Origin: Pseudomonadota bacterium
GTDB lineage: Bacteria > Pseudomonadota > Gammaproteobacteria > Burkholderiales > SG8-41
Length of the DNA: 6,102 nt
Direction of reading: 5' to 3'
Assembly: GCA_023431245.1 (NCBI GenBank)
Contig: JAEYXO010000092.1
Location: 1-6,102 of the forward strand
Part shown: one piece after another, positions 1 through 4,946 of the stretch
How positions within the stretch are numbered: the stretch's first letter is position 1
Layout of the letters: every line of letters begins with the position of its first letter
Program-made: the position numbers and the translations under genes
The notes under the pieces: generated by a model
The model's input: only the letters and a program-made list of their open reading frames with translations
Told to the model about the DNA's origin: nothing
Databases searched by the model: none

Positions 1-263
1 CGCAGATCATCGATCCCTCGACCATCGATGCCGACGGCCGCTGTGTGTTCGGCGCCACCGTGGAACTCGAGGATGTTTCGGGCGGCACCACGGTGACCTA
101 CCAGATCGTCGGCGATGACGAGGCCGATATCAAGCAGGGCAAGATCTCGATCAGTTCACCGATTGCGCGCGCGCTGATCGGCAAGTACGCCGGTGACGTC
201 GCCGAGGTGCAGGCACCGGGCGGCGTGCGCGAATACGAGATCATCGACGTCCGCTACGTCTGA
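1..263 (+). CDS. greA: Transcription elongation factor GreA, C-terminal part (5' end outside window)
   Basis: GreA binds in the secondary channel of RNA polymerase and stimulates cleavage of backtracked nascent RNA, so stalled elongation complexes can restart. The reading frame enters the window at base 3 and gives 86 residues up to the TGA at 261-263. This is a little over half of the usual ~158. The N-terminal coiled coil with its acidic tip, which does the catalytic work, lies mostly outside. What is visible is the end of the linker and the FKBP-like C-terminal domain that docks on polymerase. Its hallmark segments are VFGATV (visible residues 15-20), YQIVGDDEAD (33-42), ISISSPIARALIGK (48-61) and the final APGGVREYEIIDVRYV-like strand. 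These align closely with E. coli GreA from memory. A GTG at 45 falls inside the domain and is not a start. The stop overlaps the start of the next gene (TGATG), which implies one mRNA and translational coupling. Confidence 0.96.
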   Translation, partial: QIIDPSTIDADGRCVFGATVELEDVSGGTTVTYQIVGDDEADIKQGKISISSPIARALIGKYAGDVAEVQAPGGVREYEIIDVRYV

Positions 264-721
264 TGCGCAGACTTGCCGAAGCGTTGCAGGCTGTTGCCGC
301 GACGCTGTGGGTCGGCGGCCTGTGGGTGACCGGTTACATGGTCGCGCCGGTACTGTTTTCCACACTGCCTGACCGCAACCTGGCGGGCCTGCTCGCAGGA
401 AAACTGTTCGGCCTGATGGCCTGGGTTGGCATTGGCTGTGCGCTGTACCTGCTCCTGTTCCGTTTTGCGCGCCATGGCGTGGCGGCGTTCCGCCAGGGCG
501 TGTTGTGGGTTCTGTTGCTGATGCTGGCATTGGTCTGCGCCGGCGAATTCGGCGTGCAGCCGGTGATGGCGGCGCTGAAGGCGCAGGCGCTGCCACAGCA
601 GATCATGGAATCGGTGTTGCGTGACCGCTTTGCGGCCTGGCATGGTGTGTCGAGCGGCCTCTACGTGATACAGAGCCTGCTCGGCATCGCGCTGGTCATC
701 CTTCTGGGGCGCGAAAAATAA
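263..721 (+). CDS. DUF4149 family integral membrane protein, function unknown
   Basis: A small membrane protein of 152 residues. It resembles the DUF4149 (TMEM205-like) family often found between greA and yhbY in beta- and gammaproteobacteria, and its biochemical role is not known. Four hydrophobic segments are visible at about residues 8-32, 46-68, 77-100 and 128-149. They are separated by short basic loops (FRFARHGVAAFRQG around 66-79) and by one longer polar stretch (about 104-127). The first helix carries a glycine- and tryptophan-rich VGGLWVTGY motif (17-25). A HG pair sits just before the last helix, and the protein ends in a basic tail (GREK). There is no signal peptide apart from the first helix and no obvious catalytic motif. 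The ATG shares its A with the greA stop (TGATG), so translation is probably coupled to greA and the start is well fixed. The gene is convergent with yhbY, with 27 bases between the stop codons. Family assignment is from hydropathy pattern and context. Confidence 0.85.
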   Translation: MRRLAEALQAVAATLWVGGLWVTGYMVAPVLFSTLPDRNLAGLLAGKLFGLMAWVGIGCALYLLLFRFARHGVAAFRQGVLWVLLLMLALVCAGEFGVQPVMAALKAQALPQQIMESVLRDRFAAWHGVSSGLYVIQSLLGIALVILLGREK

Positions 722-726
722 CTTTT

Positions 727-762
727 AAAAACAATTGCTTGCAGGGTATTAACCCTGGAAGC
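727..762 (-). terminator. Intrinsic terminator of yhbY, enclosing its stop codon
   Basis: Read on the minus strand, a hairpin has an inner 6-bp stem (CAGGGT at 742-747 with ACCCTG at 752-757). A G/G mismatch follows (741/758), then an outer 4-bp stem (GCTT at 737-740 with AAGC at 759-762). Five bases after the stem (minus strand) comes a run of five T (731 to 727). The yhbY stop TAA (749-751) lies in the four-base loop. On the plus strand no T tract follows the hairpin, so it should mainly serve yhbY. It may also slow transcription arriving from greA-DUF4149. Confidence 0.7.
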
Positions 763-1132
763 TGCGTTTCGTCCGATGGGGTGTCTTGCGGCCCCGGGTT
801 TTTGCCGGTTTTTTTGCGCTCCGGGCGCCGCGGTCCGGGGAAGCCGTCGTTGACGCATCATCGGGACGTGGCCTGAAGATCACCAGTATTTTTCCGATAT
901 GCTGCACGGGCGCCGCATCGAGTGGCTCGCAGATCGCTTCGACCATGCCGGCCCGGGCATCGCGGTCGTCACCCAGCACACGGATCTTGATCAGTTCGTG
1001 GCTTTTCAGGCTGATGTCGATTTCTCGCAGCACTTTCGGCGTCAGGCCGGCATCGCCGATCATGACCACCGGCTGCAGATGGTGTGCACGGGCCTTGAGG
1101 GCGCGGCGTTCGGCGGGAGTCAGTGGTTTCAT
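749..1132 (-). CDS. yhbY: YhbY family RNA-binding protein (CRM domain) with basic C-terminal tail
   Basis: YhbY is a one-domain CRM (CRS1-YhbY) protein that associates with pre-50S ribosomal particles and is thought to help large-subunit assembly. The translated protein has 127 residues. The CRM domain covers about 1-88: MKPLTPAERRALKARAHHL, then PVVMIGDAGLT with the GxxG loop (GDAG, 26-29), then HELIKIRV (45-52) and VQHIGKILVIFRP (76-88). The start ATG (1132-1130) fits the E. coli protein exactly at the N terminus. No clear Shine-Dalgarno sequence precedes it. E. coli YhbY is about 97 residues. Here the extra ~38 residues form a low-complexity tail with 11 Lys/Arg in the last 27 positions, presumably disordered and RNA-contacting. 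The gene is divergent from rlmE, another 50S maturation gene, and convergent with DUF4149. Confidence 0.95.
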   Translation of the reverse strand: MKPLTPAERRALKARAHHLQPVVMIGDAGLTPKVLREIDISLKSHELIKIRVLGDDRDARAGMVEAICEPLDAAPVQHIGKILVIFRPRPDDASTTASPDRGARSAKKPAKTRGRKTPHRTKRSFQG

Positions 1133-1142
1133 GGAGTTTGCG

Positions 1143-1170
1143 GGTAATTGGTAATTGGTGAATGGTAACC
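1143..1170 (+). repeat. Heptameric repeat array, left arm of inverted pair (four GGTRAWT-like units)
   Basis: Four head-to-tail 7-bp units are in exact phase: GGTAATT at 1143 and 1150, GGTGAAT at 1157, and a divergent GGTAACC at 1164. The array starts 11 bases upstream of the yhbY start codon, so it probably lies in the yhbY mRNA leader. CGGGT at 1141-1145 and ACCCG at 1168-1172 bracket it and could pair. Confidence 0.85.
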
Positions 1171-1222
1171 CGGAAGGCGGGCTGTTCTGTGGCTCTTAAC
1201 GAATTACCATTCACCAATCACC
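1150..1222. repeat. Near-perfect 19-bp inverted repeat formed by two heptamer arrays
   Basis: Bases 1150-1168 are complementary to 1204-1222 at 18 of 19 positions. The single mismatch is A1153 opposite C1219. A 35-base loop (1169-1203) separates the arms. In RNA from either strand this could fold into a long stem close to the start codons of yhbY and rlmE. The loop has no T tract after it, so this is not an intrinsic terminator. Outside the 19-bp core, the flanking heptamers (1143-1149 and 1223-1229) still match at five of seven positions. Confidence 0.85.
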
Positions 1223-1229
1223 ATTCACC
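1202..1229 (-). repeat. Heptameric repeat array, right arm of inverted pair
   Basis: On the minus strand four 7-bp units run from 1229 down to 1202: GGTGAAT, then GGTGATT, then GGTGAAT, then GGTAATT. On the plus strand this reads as ATTCACC-type units and ends 11 bases before the rlmE GTG start. The 17 bases at 1222-1206 (minus) are identical to 3910-3926 (plus), which shows that this is a dispersed repeat and not a local duplication only. Confidence 0.85.
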
Positions 1230-1240
1230 GGGTTGACAAG

Positions 1241-1876
1241 GTGGCACGCAACAAGAGCAGCAAGGCGTGGATGCATGAACACGTCAACGATCCCTATGTG
1301 CGCCGCGCGCAGGCGGAAGGCATGCGCTCGCGCGCGGCCTACAAGCTGGAGCAGTTGGCCGAGCGCGACAAGCTGCTGAAGCCCGGGATGACCGTGGTCG
1401 ATCTCGGCTCAACGCCGGGTGGCTGGTCGCAGGTTGCCGCCAGGGCCGTAGGCGCCTCGGGCCGGGTGGTCGCGGTGGATCTGCTGGAGATGGTTCCGGT
1501 GGCCGGCGTGCGCTTCATTCACGGCGATTTCGGCGACGATGCGGTGCTGGAGGAAATCGAGCGCGCGCTGGACGGGCAGGGTGCCGATCTTGTGTTGTCC
1601 GACATGGCCCCCAATCTGAGCGGTGTTGCCGGCACCGACCAGGCCCGCAGCATCGGGCTGGCCGAACTGGCACTGGATTTTGCAGTCAAGCACCTGAAAC
1701 CACGGGGTAATTTCCTGGTCAAAGTGTTCCAGGGTTCGGGTTTCGAGGCGCTGGTGGCGGAGATCAGGCGCAGTTTTGTCCAGGTCGTGATCCGCAAGCC
1801 CGAAGCCTCCCGCAGCCGGTCGAGCGAGGTGTATGTGGTGGCCAAGGGCTTGAAGGCGGGACCGAAGGCCGGCTGA
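1241..1876 (+). CDS. rlmE: 23S rRNA (uridine2552-2'-O)-methyltransferase RlmE (FtsJ/RrmJ)
   Basis: RlmE transfers a methyl group from S-adenosylmethionine to the ribose of U2552 in the A loop of 23S rRNA, a late step in 50S maturation. The 211-residue protein has the usual length (E. coli 209) and a Rossmann-like fold throughout. Motif I for SAM is VVDLGSTPGGW (52-62), with the acidic residue D80 in VVAVDLL. The K-D-K-E catalytic tetrad appears intact: K35 (RAAYKL), D121 (LSDMAPNLSG), K161 (FLVKVFQG) and E196 (SSEVYVV). E. coli has DLGAAPGGW where this protein has DLGSTPGGW. The GTG start gives an N terminus that aligns with E. coli (KSSKAWMHEHVNDPYV); the next ATG at 1271 would cut conserved residues. 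No good Shine-Dalgarno is visible before the GTG. The gene is divergent from yhbY and 132 bases upstream of ftsH, the usual rlmE-ftsH pairing. Confidence 0.97.
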   Translation: MARNKSSKAWMHEHVNDPYVRRAQAEGMRSRAAYKLEQLAERDKLLKPGMTVVDLGSTPGGWSQVAARAVGASGRVVAVDLLEMVPVAGVRFIHGDFGDDAVLEEIERALDGQGADLVLSDMAPNLSGVAGTDQARSIGLAELALDFAVKHLKPRGNFLVKVFQGSGFEALVAEIRRSFVQVVIRKPEASRSRSSEVYVVAKGLKAGPKAG

Positions 1877-1889
1877 CCATCGCCATATA

Positions 1890-1906
1890 CCCCGGGAACG
1901 CCGGGG
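1890..1906 (+). other. GC-rich hairpin downstream of rlmE
   Basis: A perfect 6-bp stem, CCCCGG (1890-1895) with CCGGGG (1901-1906), encloses a five-base loop 14 bases after the rlmE stop. No run of T follows, so it does not meet the pattern of an intrinsic terminator. It may act as a 3' RNA stabiliser, a pause site or a weak terminator, or simply be GC-rich sequence. RlmE-ftsH readthrough is therefore plausible. Confidence 0.4.
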
Positions 1907-1924
1907 CGCGGCGGGGCTGCCTGT

Positions 1925-1939
1925 GCTGCGTCATGCAGC
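1925..1939 (+). other. Small hairpin in the ftsH leader
   Basis: GCTGC (1925-1929) pairs with GCAGC (1935-1939) around a five-base loop (GTCAT). A purine-rich stretch (GAAAAAG) follows, which is not a terminator tail. The hairpin lies 69 bases upstream of the ftsH start and just before the candidate -10 element. Its role is unknown and a chance origin cannot be excluded. Confidence 0.25.
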
Positions 1940-1948
1940 GAAAAAGTT

Positions 1949-1954
1949 TAGAAT
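1949..1954 (+). promoter_or_regulatory. Candidate -10 element of an ftsH promoter (weak)
   Basis: TAGAAT matches the sigma70 -10 consensus at five of six positions in the only AT-rich part of the rlmE-ftsH gap (1940-1972). No convincing -35 hexamer lies 16-18 bases upstream. FtsH is heat-induced through sigma32 in E. coli. A TTGAAC at 1954-1959 recalls the sigma32 -35, but no matching CCCCAT-like -10 follows, so I do not call a heat-shock promoter. Confidence 0.25.
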
Positions 1955-1997
1955 TGAACCACTTAGCTTAAGCGGCACCTTCCGGGCGCCGCGCAAC

Positions 1998-2003
1998 AAG
2001 GAG
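1998..2003 (+). promoter_or_regulatory. Ribosome binding site that decides the TTG start of ftsH
   Basis: AAGGAG lies five bases before the TTG at 2009-2011. The next candidate start, ATG at 2021, would be 17 bases away, too far for this site. The Shine-Dalgarno therefore supports the TTG, which also gives the N terminus (MNNLMKNMAIW) expected for FtsH of this group. Confidence 0.8.
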
Positions 2004-2008
2004 CGGCC

Positions 2009-3898
2009 TTGAACAATCTGATGAAAAACATGGCGATCTGGCTGGTGATCGCGCTGGTGCTGATGACGGTGTTCAACCAGTTCAACGTGCGCCAGACCAC
2101 GCAGAAGGCCATGGAGTATTCCCAGTTCATCGACGAGGTGAAGCAGGGCAAGATCGCCAAGGTCACCATCGAGGGTCGCGTCGTCAAGGGCGTCAAGACC
2201 ACCGGCGAGAAATTCACGACCTACTCACCGTCTGACATCTGGATGGTCACTGATCTGCTGAAGAATGGCGTCATCGTCGAGGCCAAGCCCGAGGAAGAGC
2301 CTTCGCTGCTGATGAACATCTTTGTGTCCTGGTTCCCGATGCTGCTGCTGATCGGCGGGTGGATTTTCATCATGCGCCAGATGGAGGGTGGCGGCCGCGG
2401 CGGTGCCTTCTCCTTCGGCAAGAGCCGTGCACGGATGCTCGATGAAAACAACAACACGGTGACCTTCGCCGACGTTGCCGGTTGCGAGGAGGCGAAGGAA
2501 GAGGTCTCGGAGCTGGTCGAGTTCCTGCGCGATCCTTCAAAGTTCCAGAAGCTCGGCGGCCGCATTCCGCGCGGCGTGCTGATGGTCGGCAACCCCGGCA
2601 CCGGCAAGACGCTGCTGGCGCGCGCGATCGCCGGTGAGGCCAAGGTGCCGTTTTTCTCGATCTCCGGTTCCGATTTCGTCGAGATGTTCGTCGGCGTGGG
2701 TGCCGCGCGTGTGCGTGACATGTTCGAGAACGCGAAGAAGCACGCCCCCTGCATCGTGTTCATCGACGAGATCGACGCGGTCGGCCGCCAGCGTGGCGCC
2801 GGCCTCGGCGGCGGCAACGACGAGCGCGAACAGACGCTGAACCAGCTGCTGGTCGAAATGGACGGTTTCGAGGCGAACTCGGGCGTGATCATCATCGCCG
2901 CCACCAACCGGCCCGACGTGCTGGACCCGGCGCTGCTGCGCCCGGGCCGCTTCGACCGCCAGGTCGTGGTGCCGCTGCCGGACATCCGCGGCCGCGAGCA
3001 GATCCTGCTGGTGCACATGCGCAAGGTGCCGATCTCGCCCGACGACAAGGCCGACATCATCGCCCGCGGCACGCCCGGATTCTCCGGCGCCGACTTGGCC
3101 AACCTGGTCAACGAAGCGGCGCTCTTTGCCGCGCGCGGCAACAAGCGCCTGGTCGACATGGAGGATTTCGAGCGCGCGAAGGACAAGATCATGATGGGCG
3201 CCGAGCGCCGCTCGATGGTCATGCCGGAGCACGAGCGCCGCAACACCGCCTACCACGAGGCCGGCCACGCGCTGGTCGCGCGCCGCCTGCCGCTGACCGA
3301 TCCGGTACACAAGGTCACGATCATCCCGCGCGGCCGCGCGCTGGGCGTGACCATGCAGTTGCCGACGGAAGACCGCTACAGCATGAACCGCGACCAGATC
3401 CTGCAGAACATCTCGGTGCTGTTCGGCGGCCGCATCGCCGAGGAGGTGTTCATGGGCCAGATGACCACCGGTGCCTCCAATGACTTCGAGCGCGCCACCG
3501 AAATGGCGCGCAACAAGGTCACCCGCTGGGGCATGAGCGACAACCTCGGCACGATGGTCTATGGCGAGAACGAGGCCGAGGTGTTCCTCGGCCGCTCGAT
3601 CACCACGCACAAGAACATGTCGGAAGAAACCATGCGCAAGGTCGATGCGGAAATCCGCCGCATCATCGACCAGCAGTACGCACTGGCGCGCAAGCTGATC
3701 GAGGAAGACCGCGAAAAGGTCGAGGCGATGGCCAAGGCGCTGCTGGAATGGGAAACCATCGATTCCGAGCAGATCGAGGACATCATGCAGGGCCGGCCGC
3801 CGCGCGAGCCGAAGCCGGTGGCTGCAACGCCGCCCAAGCCGCCCAAGGACAGCACACCTGGCGCCGCGGCGACCAGCACGCCGGCGGCCGAAGCCTGA
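2009..3898 (+). CDS. ftsH: ATP-dependent zinc metalloprotease FtsH
   Basis: FtsH is a hexameric inner-membrane AAA+ protease that extracts and degrades damaged membrane proteins and short-lived regulators (in E. coli sigma32 and LpxC). It has 629 residues (E. coli 644-647). In order it shows: membrane helix 1 at about 8-24, a periplasmic domain, and membrane helix 2 at about 103-122. The AAA+ module follows, with Walker A GNPGTGKT (194-201), pore loop MFVGVG (226-231), Walker B FIDEID (251-256) and the second region of homology with arginine fingers ATNRPDVLDPALLRPGRFDR (298-317). The zinc protease has HEAGH (416-420) and the third ligand D492 in TGASND. The C terminus (597-629) is a Pro/Ala-rich, probably disordered tail. 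Translation starts at TTG, backed by AAGGAG. Walker A has Asn where GPPGTGKT is usual; the binding Gly, Lys and Thr are intact. A strong terminator follows. Confidence 0.99.
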   Translation: MNNLMKNMAIWLVIALVLMTVFNQFNVRQTTQKAMEYSQFIDEVKQGKIAKVTIEGRVVKGVKTTGEKFTTYSPSDIWMVTDLLKNGVIVEAKPEEEPSLLMNIFVSWFPMLLLIGGWIFIMRQMEGGGRGGAFSFGKSRARMLDENNNTVTFADVAGCEEAKEEVSELVEFLRDPSKFQKLGGRIPRGVLMVGNPGTGKTLLARAIAGEAKVPFFSISGSDFVEMFVGVGAARVRDMFENAKKHAPCIVFIDEIDAVGRQRGAGLGGGNDEREQTLNQLLVEMDGFEANSGVIIIAATNRPDVLDPALLRPGRFDRQVVVPLPDIRGREQILLVHMRKVPISPDDKADIIARGTPGFSGADLANLVNEAALFAARGNKRLVDMEDFERAKDKIMMGAERRSMVMPEHERRNTAYHEAGHALVARRLPLTDPVHKVTIIPRGRALGVTMQLPTEDRYSMNRDQILQNISVLFGGRIAEEVFMGQMTTGASNDFERATEMARNKVTRWGMSDNLGTMVYGENEAEVFLGRSITTHKNMSEETMRKVDAEIRRIIDQQYALARKLIEEDREKVEAMAKALLEWETIDSEQIEDIMQGRPPREPKPVAATPPKPPKDSTPGAAATSTPAAEA

Positions 3899-3909
3899 TG
3901 GCGGCAAGC

Positions 3910-3937
3910 GGTGATTGGTGAATGGTGATCGGTAAGC
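3910..3937 (+). repeat. Heptameric repeat array between ftsH and its terminator
   Basis: Four in-phase 7-bp units begin 12 bases after the ftsH stop: GGTGATT at 3910, GGTGAAT at 3917, GGTGATC at 3924 and GGTAAGC at 3931. The first 17 bases are identical to the minus strand of 1222-1206. There is no inverted partner in this gap. It would be transcribed as part of the ftsH 3' untranslated region. Confidence 0.85.
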
Positions 3938-3948
3938 GTTTGTGCAGG

Positions 3949-3981
3949 ACGGCAGGGGTTTCCCCTGCCGTTTTTGTTTTT
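3949..3981 (+). terminator. Strong intrinsic terminator after ftsH
   Basis: CGGCAGGGG (3950-3958) and CCCCTGCCG (3962-3970) form a perfect 9-bp GC-rich stem with a TTT loop. An A/T pair (3949/3971) can extend it to 10 bp. It is followed directly by TTTTTGTTTTT (3971-3981). This is a textbook rho-independent terminator on the plus strand. It ends 20 bases before the folP start, so it separates ftsH from folP-glmM. Confidence 0.93.
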
Positions 3982-4001
3982 GCCTTGCTGCACGCCCGGT
4001 G

Positions 4002-4838
4002 ATGTTCCACTGCGGAAAATACCGGTTTGCACTCGATCGCCCGCTGATCATGGGCGTGGTCAACGTGACGCCCGATTCCTTTTCCGACGGCGGCCGTTTC
4101 CTCCAGGTCCAGGCGGCCGTGGACCATGCGCGGCGGCTGGTCGACGAAGGTGCGGACCTGCTGGACATTGGCGGCGAATCGACGCGGCCCGGTGCGGCGC
4201 CGGTGGCGCTCGACGAGGAACGCCGCCGCGTGCTGCCGGTGATCGAGGCGCTGGCCGGTGCCGGCGTGCCGCTGTCGATCGACACCCAGAAGCCCGAACT
4301 GATGCGCGAGGCGGCTGTAGCCGGTGCGGCACTGATCAACGATGTCAACGGCTTCGAGGCGCCGGGTGCTTTCGCGGCGGTGGCCGGCAGCGCTTGCGCG
4401 GTCTGCATCATGCATAAACAAGGGGATCCGCGCAGCATGCAGCAGGCGCCGCAGTACGCGGACGTCGTGGCGGAGGTCGACGCCTATCTGAGGCGGCGGG
4501 CCGCCGCCGCGGAACAGGCCGGAATCGCGCGCGAACGCATCGTCATCGATCCCGGTTTCGGCTTCGGCAAGACCCTGGAGCACAACCTGGCGCTGCTGCG
4601 CGGACTCAAATCGGTCGCCGCAGCGGGTTATCCGGTGCTCGCGGGACTGTCGCGCAAATCGATGATCGGCGCGCTGACCGGCAGGCCGGTCGGTGAACGC
4701 ATGCCCGGTAGCGTTGCTGCCGCGCTGCTTGCGGCGCAGCGGGGGGCTTCCATCCTGAGGGTGCATGATGTTGCGGCCACGCGGGATGCCTTGAAGGTCT
4801 GGCAGGCGGTTGAGGGCAGTGACCGGGTGATTAAGTGA
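4002..4838 (+). CDS. folP: Dihydropteroate synthase FolP
   Basis: FolP condenses 6-hydroxymethyl-dihydropterin diphosphate with 4-aminobenzoate to give dihydropteroate in folate synthesis; it is the sulfonamide target. From the ATG at 4002 it has 278 residues (E. coli 282), a TIM barrel. Visible sites are loop 1 NVTPDSFSDGG (21-31), loop 2 GGESTRPGA (57-65), pterin-site D94 (SIDTQKP), N113 (LINDV) and D183 (DPGFGFGK), the SRKS loop with K219, and the diphosphate-binding R253 and H255 (RVHDV). All are present. An upstream GTG at 3942 in the same frame is rejected as the start because its 20 extra residues would be encoded by the terminator hairpin and T tract. GTG at 3999 is a possible alternative. 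No Shine-Dalgarno is evident, and no promoter is visible in the 20 bases after the terminator. The last codons and stop overlap an octameric repeat. Next to glmM as in E. coli. Confidence 0.97.
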   Translation: MFHCGKYRFALDRPLIMGVVNVTPDSFSDGGRFLQVQAAVDHARRLVDEGADLLDIGGESTRPGAAPVALDEERRRVLPVIEALAGAGVPLSIDTQKPELMREAAVAGAALINDVNGFEAPGAFAAVAGSACAVCIMHKQGDPRSMQQAPQYADVVAEVDAYLRRRAAAAEQAGIARERIVIDPGFGFGKTLEHNLALLRGLKSVAAAGYPVLAGLSRKSMIGALTGRPVGERMPGSVAAALLAAQRGASILRVHDVAATRDALKVWQAVEGSDRVIK

Positions 4839-4858
4839 TTGTGCGATTCAGTGATCCG
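4827..4858 (+). repeat. Octameric repeat array overlapping the folP stop codon
   Basis: Four in-phase 8-bp units share the pattern GYGATYNN: GTGATTAA at 4827, GTGATTGT at 4835, GCGATTCA at 4843 and GTGATCCG at 4851. The array supplies the last three folP codons (Val-Ile-Lys) and the TGA at 4836-4838. The core GTGATT also occurs in some units of the 7-bp arrays elsewhere in the window, but here the period is eight. Confidence 0.6.
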
Positions 4859-4892
4859 GCCTTGAGGCCAAAATCGCTGTAACATTCACGCC

Positions 4893-4913
4893 GGACCGGC
4901 GGGAGACCGGTCC
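4893..4913 (+). other. GC-rich hairpin between folP and glmM
   Basis: GGACCGG (4893-4899) pairs perfectly with CCGGTCC (4907-4913) around a seven-base loop. No T run follows on either strand, so it is not an intrinsic terminator. It sits in the middle of the folP-glmM gap, flanked on both sides by the inverted octameric repeats. In a folP-glmM transcript it would be a leader hairpin 33 bases before the glmM start. Its role is unknown. Confidence 0.4.
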
Positions 4914-4914
4914 C

Positions 4915-4938
4915 CCAGTCACTTAATTAGCTGATCAC
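4915..4938 (-). repeat. Octameric repeats in inverted orientation upstream of glmM
   Basis: On the minus strand three 8-bp units run from 4938 to 4915: GTGATCAG, CTAATTAA and GTGACTGG. They mirror the array at the folP end. The nine bases ATTAAGTGA at 4830-4838 are the exact complement of TCACTTAAT at 4919-4927. The array ends eight bases before the glmM ATG, in the place where a ribosome binding site would be expected. Confidence 0.5.
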
Positions 4939-4946
4939 CGGAAAAA

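Noticed and set aside
786..1154. Plus-strand open frames opposite yhbY
   Set aside because: They overlap the conserved YhbY domain on the other strand and encode nothing family-like.
1143..1229. CRISPR array
   Set aside because: Units are 7 bp and directly adjacent, with no unique spacers.
1233..1238. Perfect TTGACA -35 hexamer just before rlmE
   Set aside because: A -10 element would fall at about 1255-1262, inside the rlmE coding sequence, and the sequence there does not resemble TATAAT. Probably chance next to the repeat array.
1954..1959. Possible sigma32 heat-shock promoter (TTGAAC) before ftsH
   Set aside because: No CCCCAT-like -10 element at the expected distance; one half-site is not enough.
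2221..3246. 341-codon minus-strand open frame opposite ftsH
   Set aside because: Ser/Arg/Pro-rich shadow of the ftsH codons, with no recognisable domain.
3942..4001. Twenty-residue N-terminal extension of FolP from the GTG at 3942
   Set aside because: The extra codons would be encoded by the terminator stem and T tract and give a Cys-rich peptide with no family counterpart. The ATG at 4002 matches the FolP N terminus.
2537..4438. Long minus-strand open frame (633 codons) opposite ftsH and folP
   Set aside because: It lies antisense to two genes with strong homology, and its translation is a His/Arg/Ala-rich composition typical of GC-rich shadow frames.
4859..4892. Possible glmM promoter (TTGAGG at 4862, TAACAT at 4880)
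   Set aside because: The spacing between the hexamers is only 12 bases and both are poor matches.
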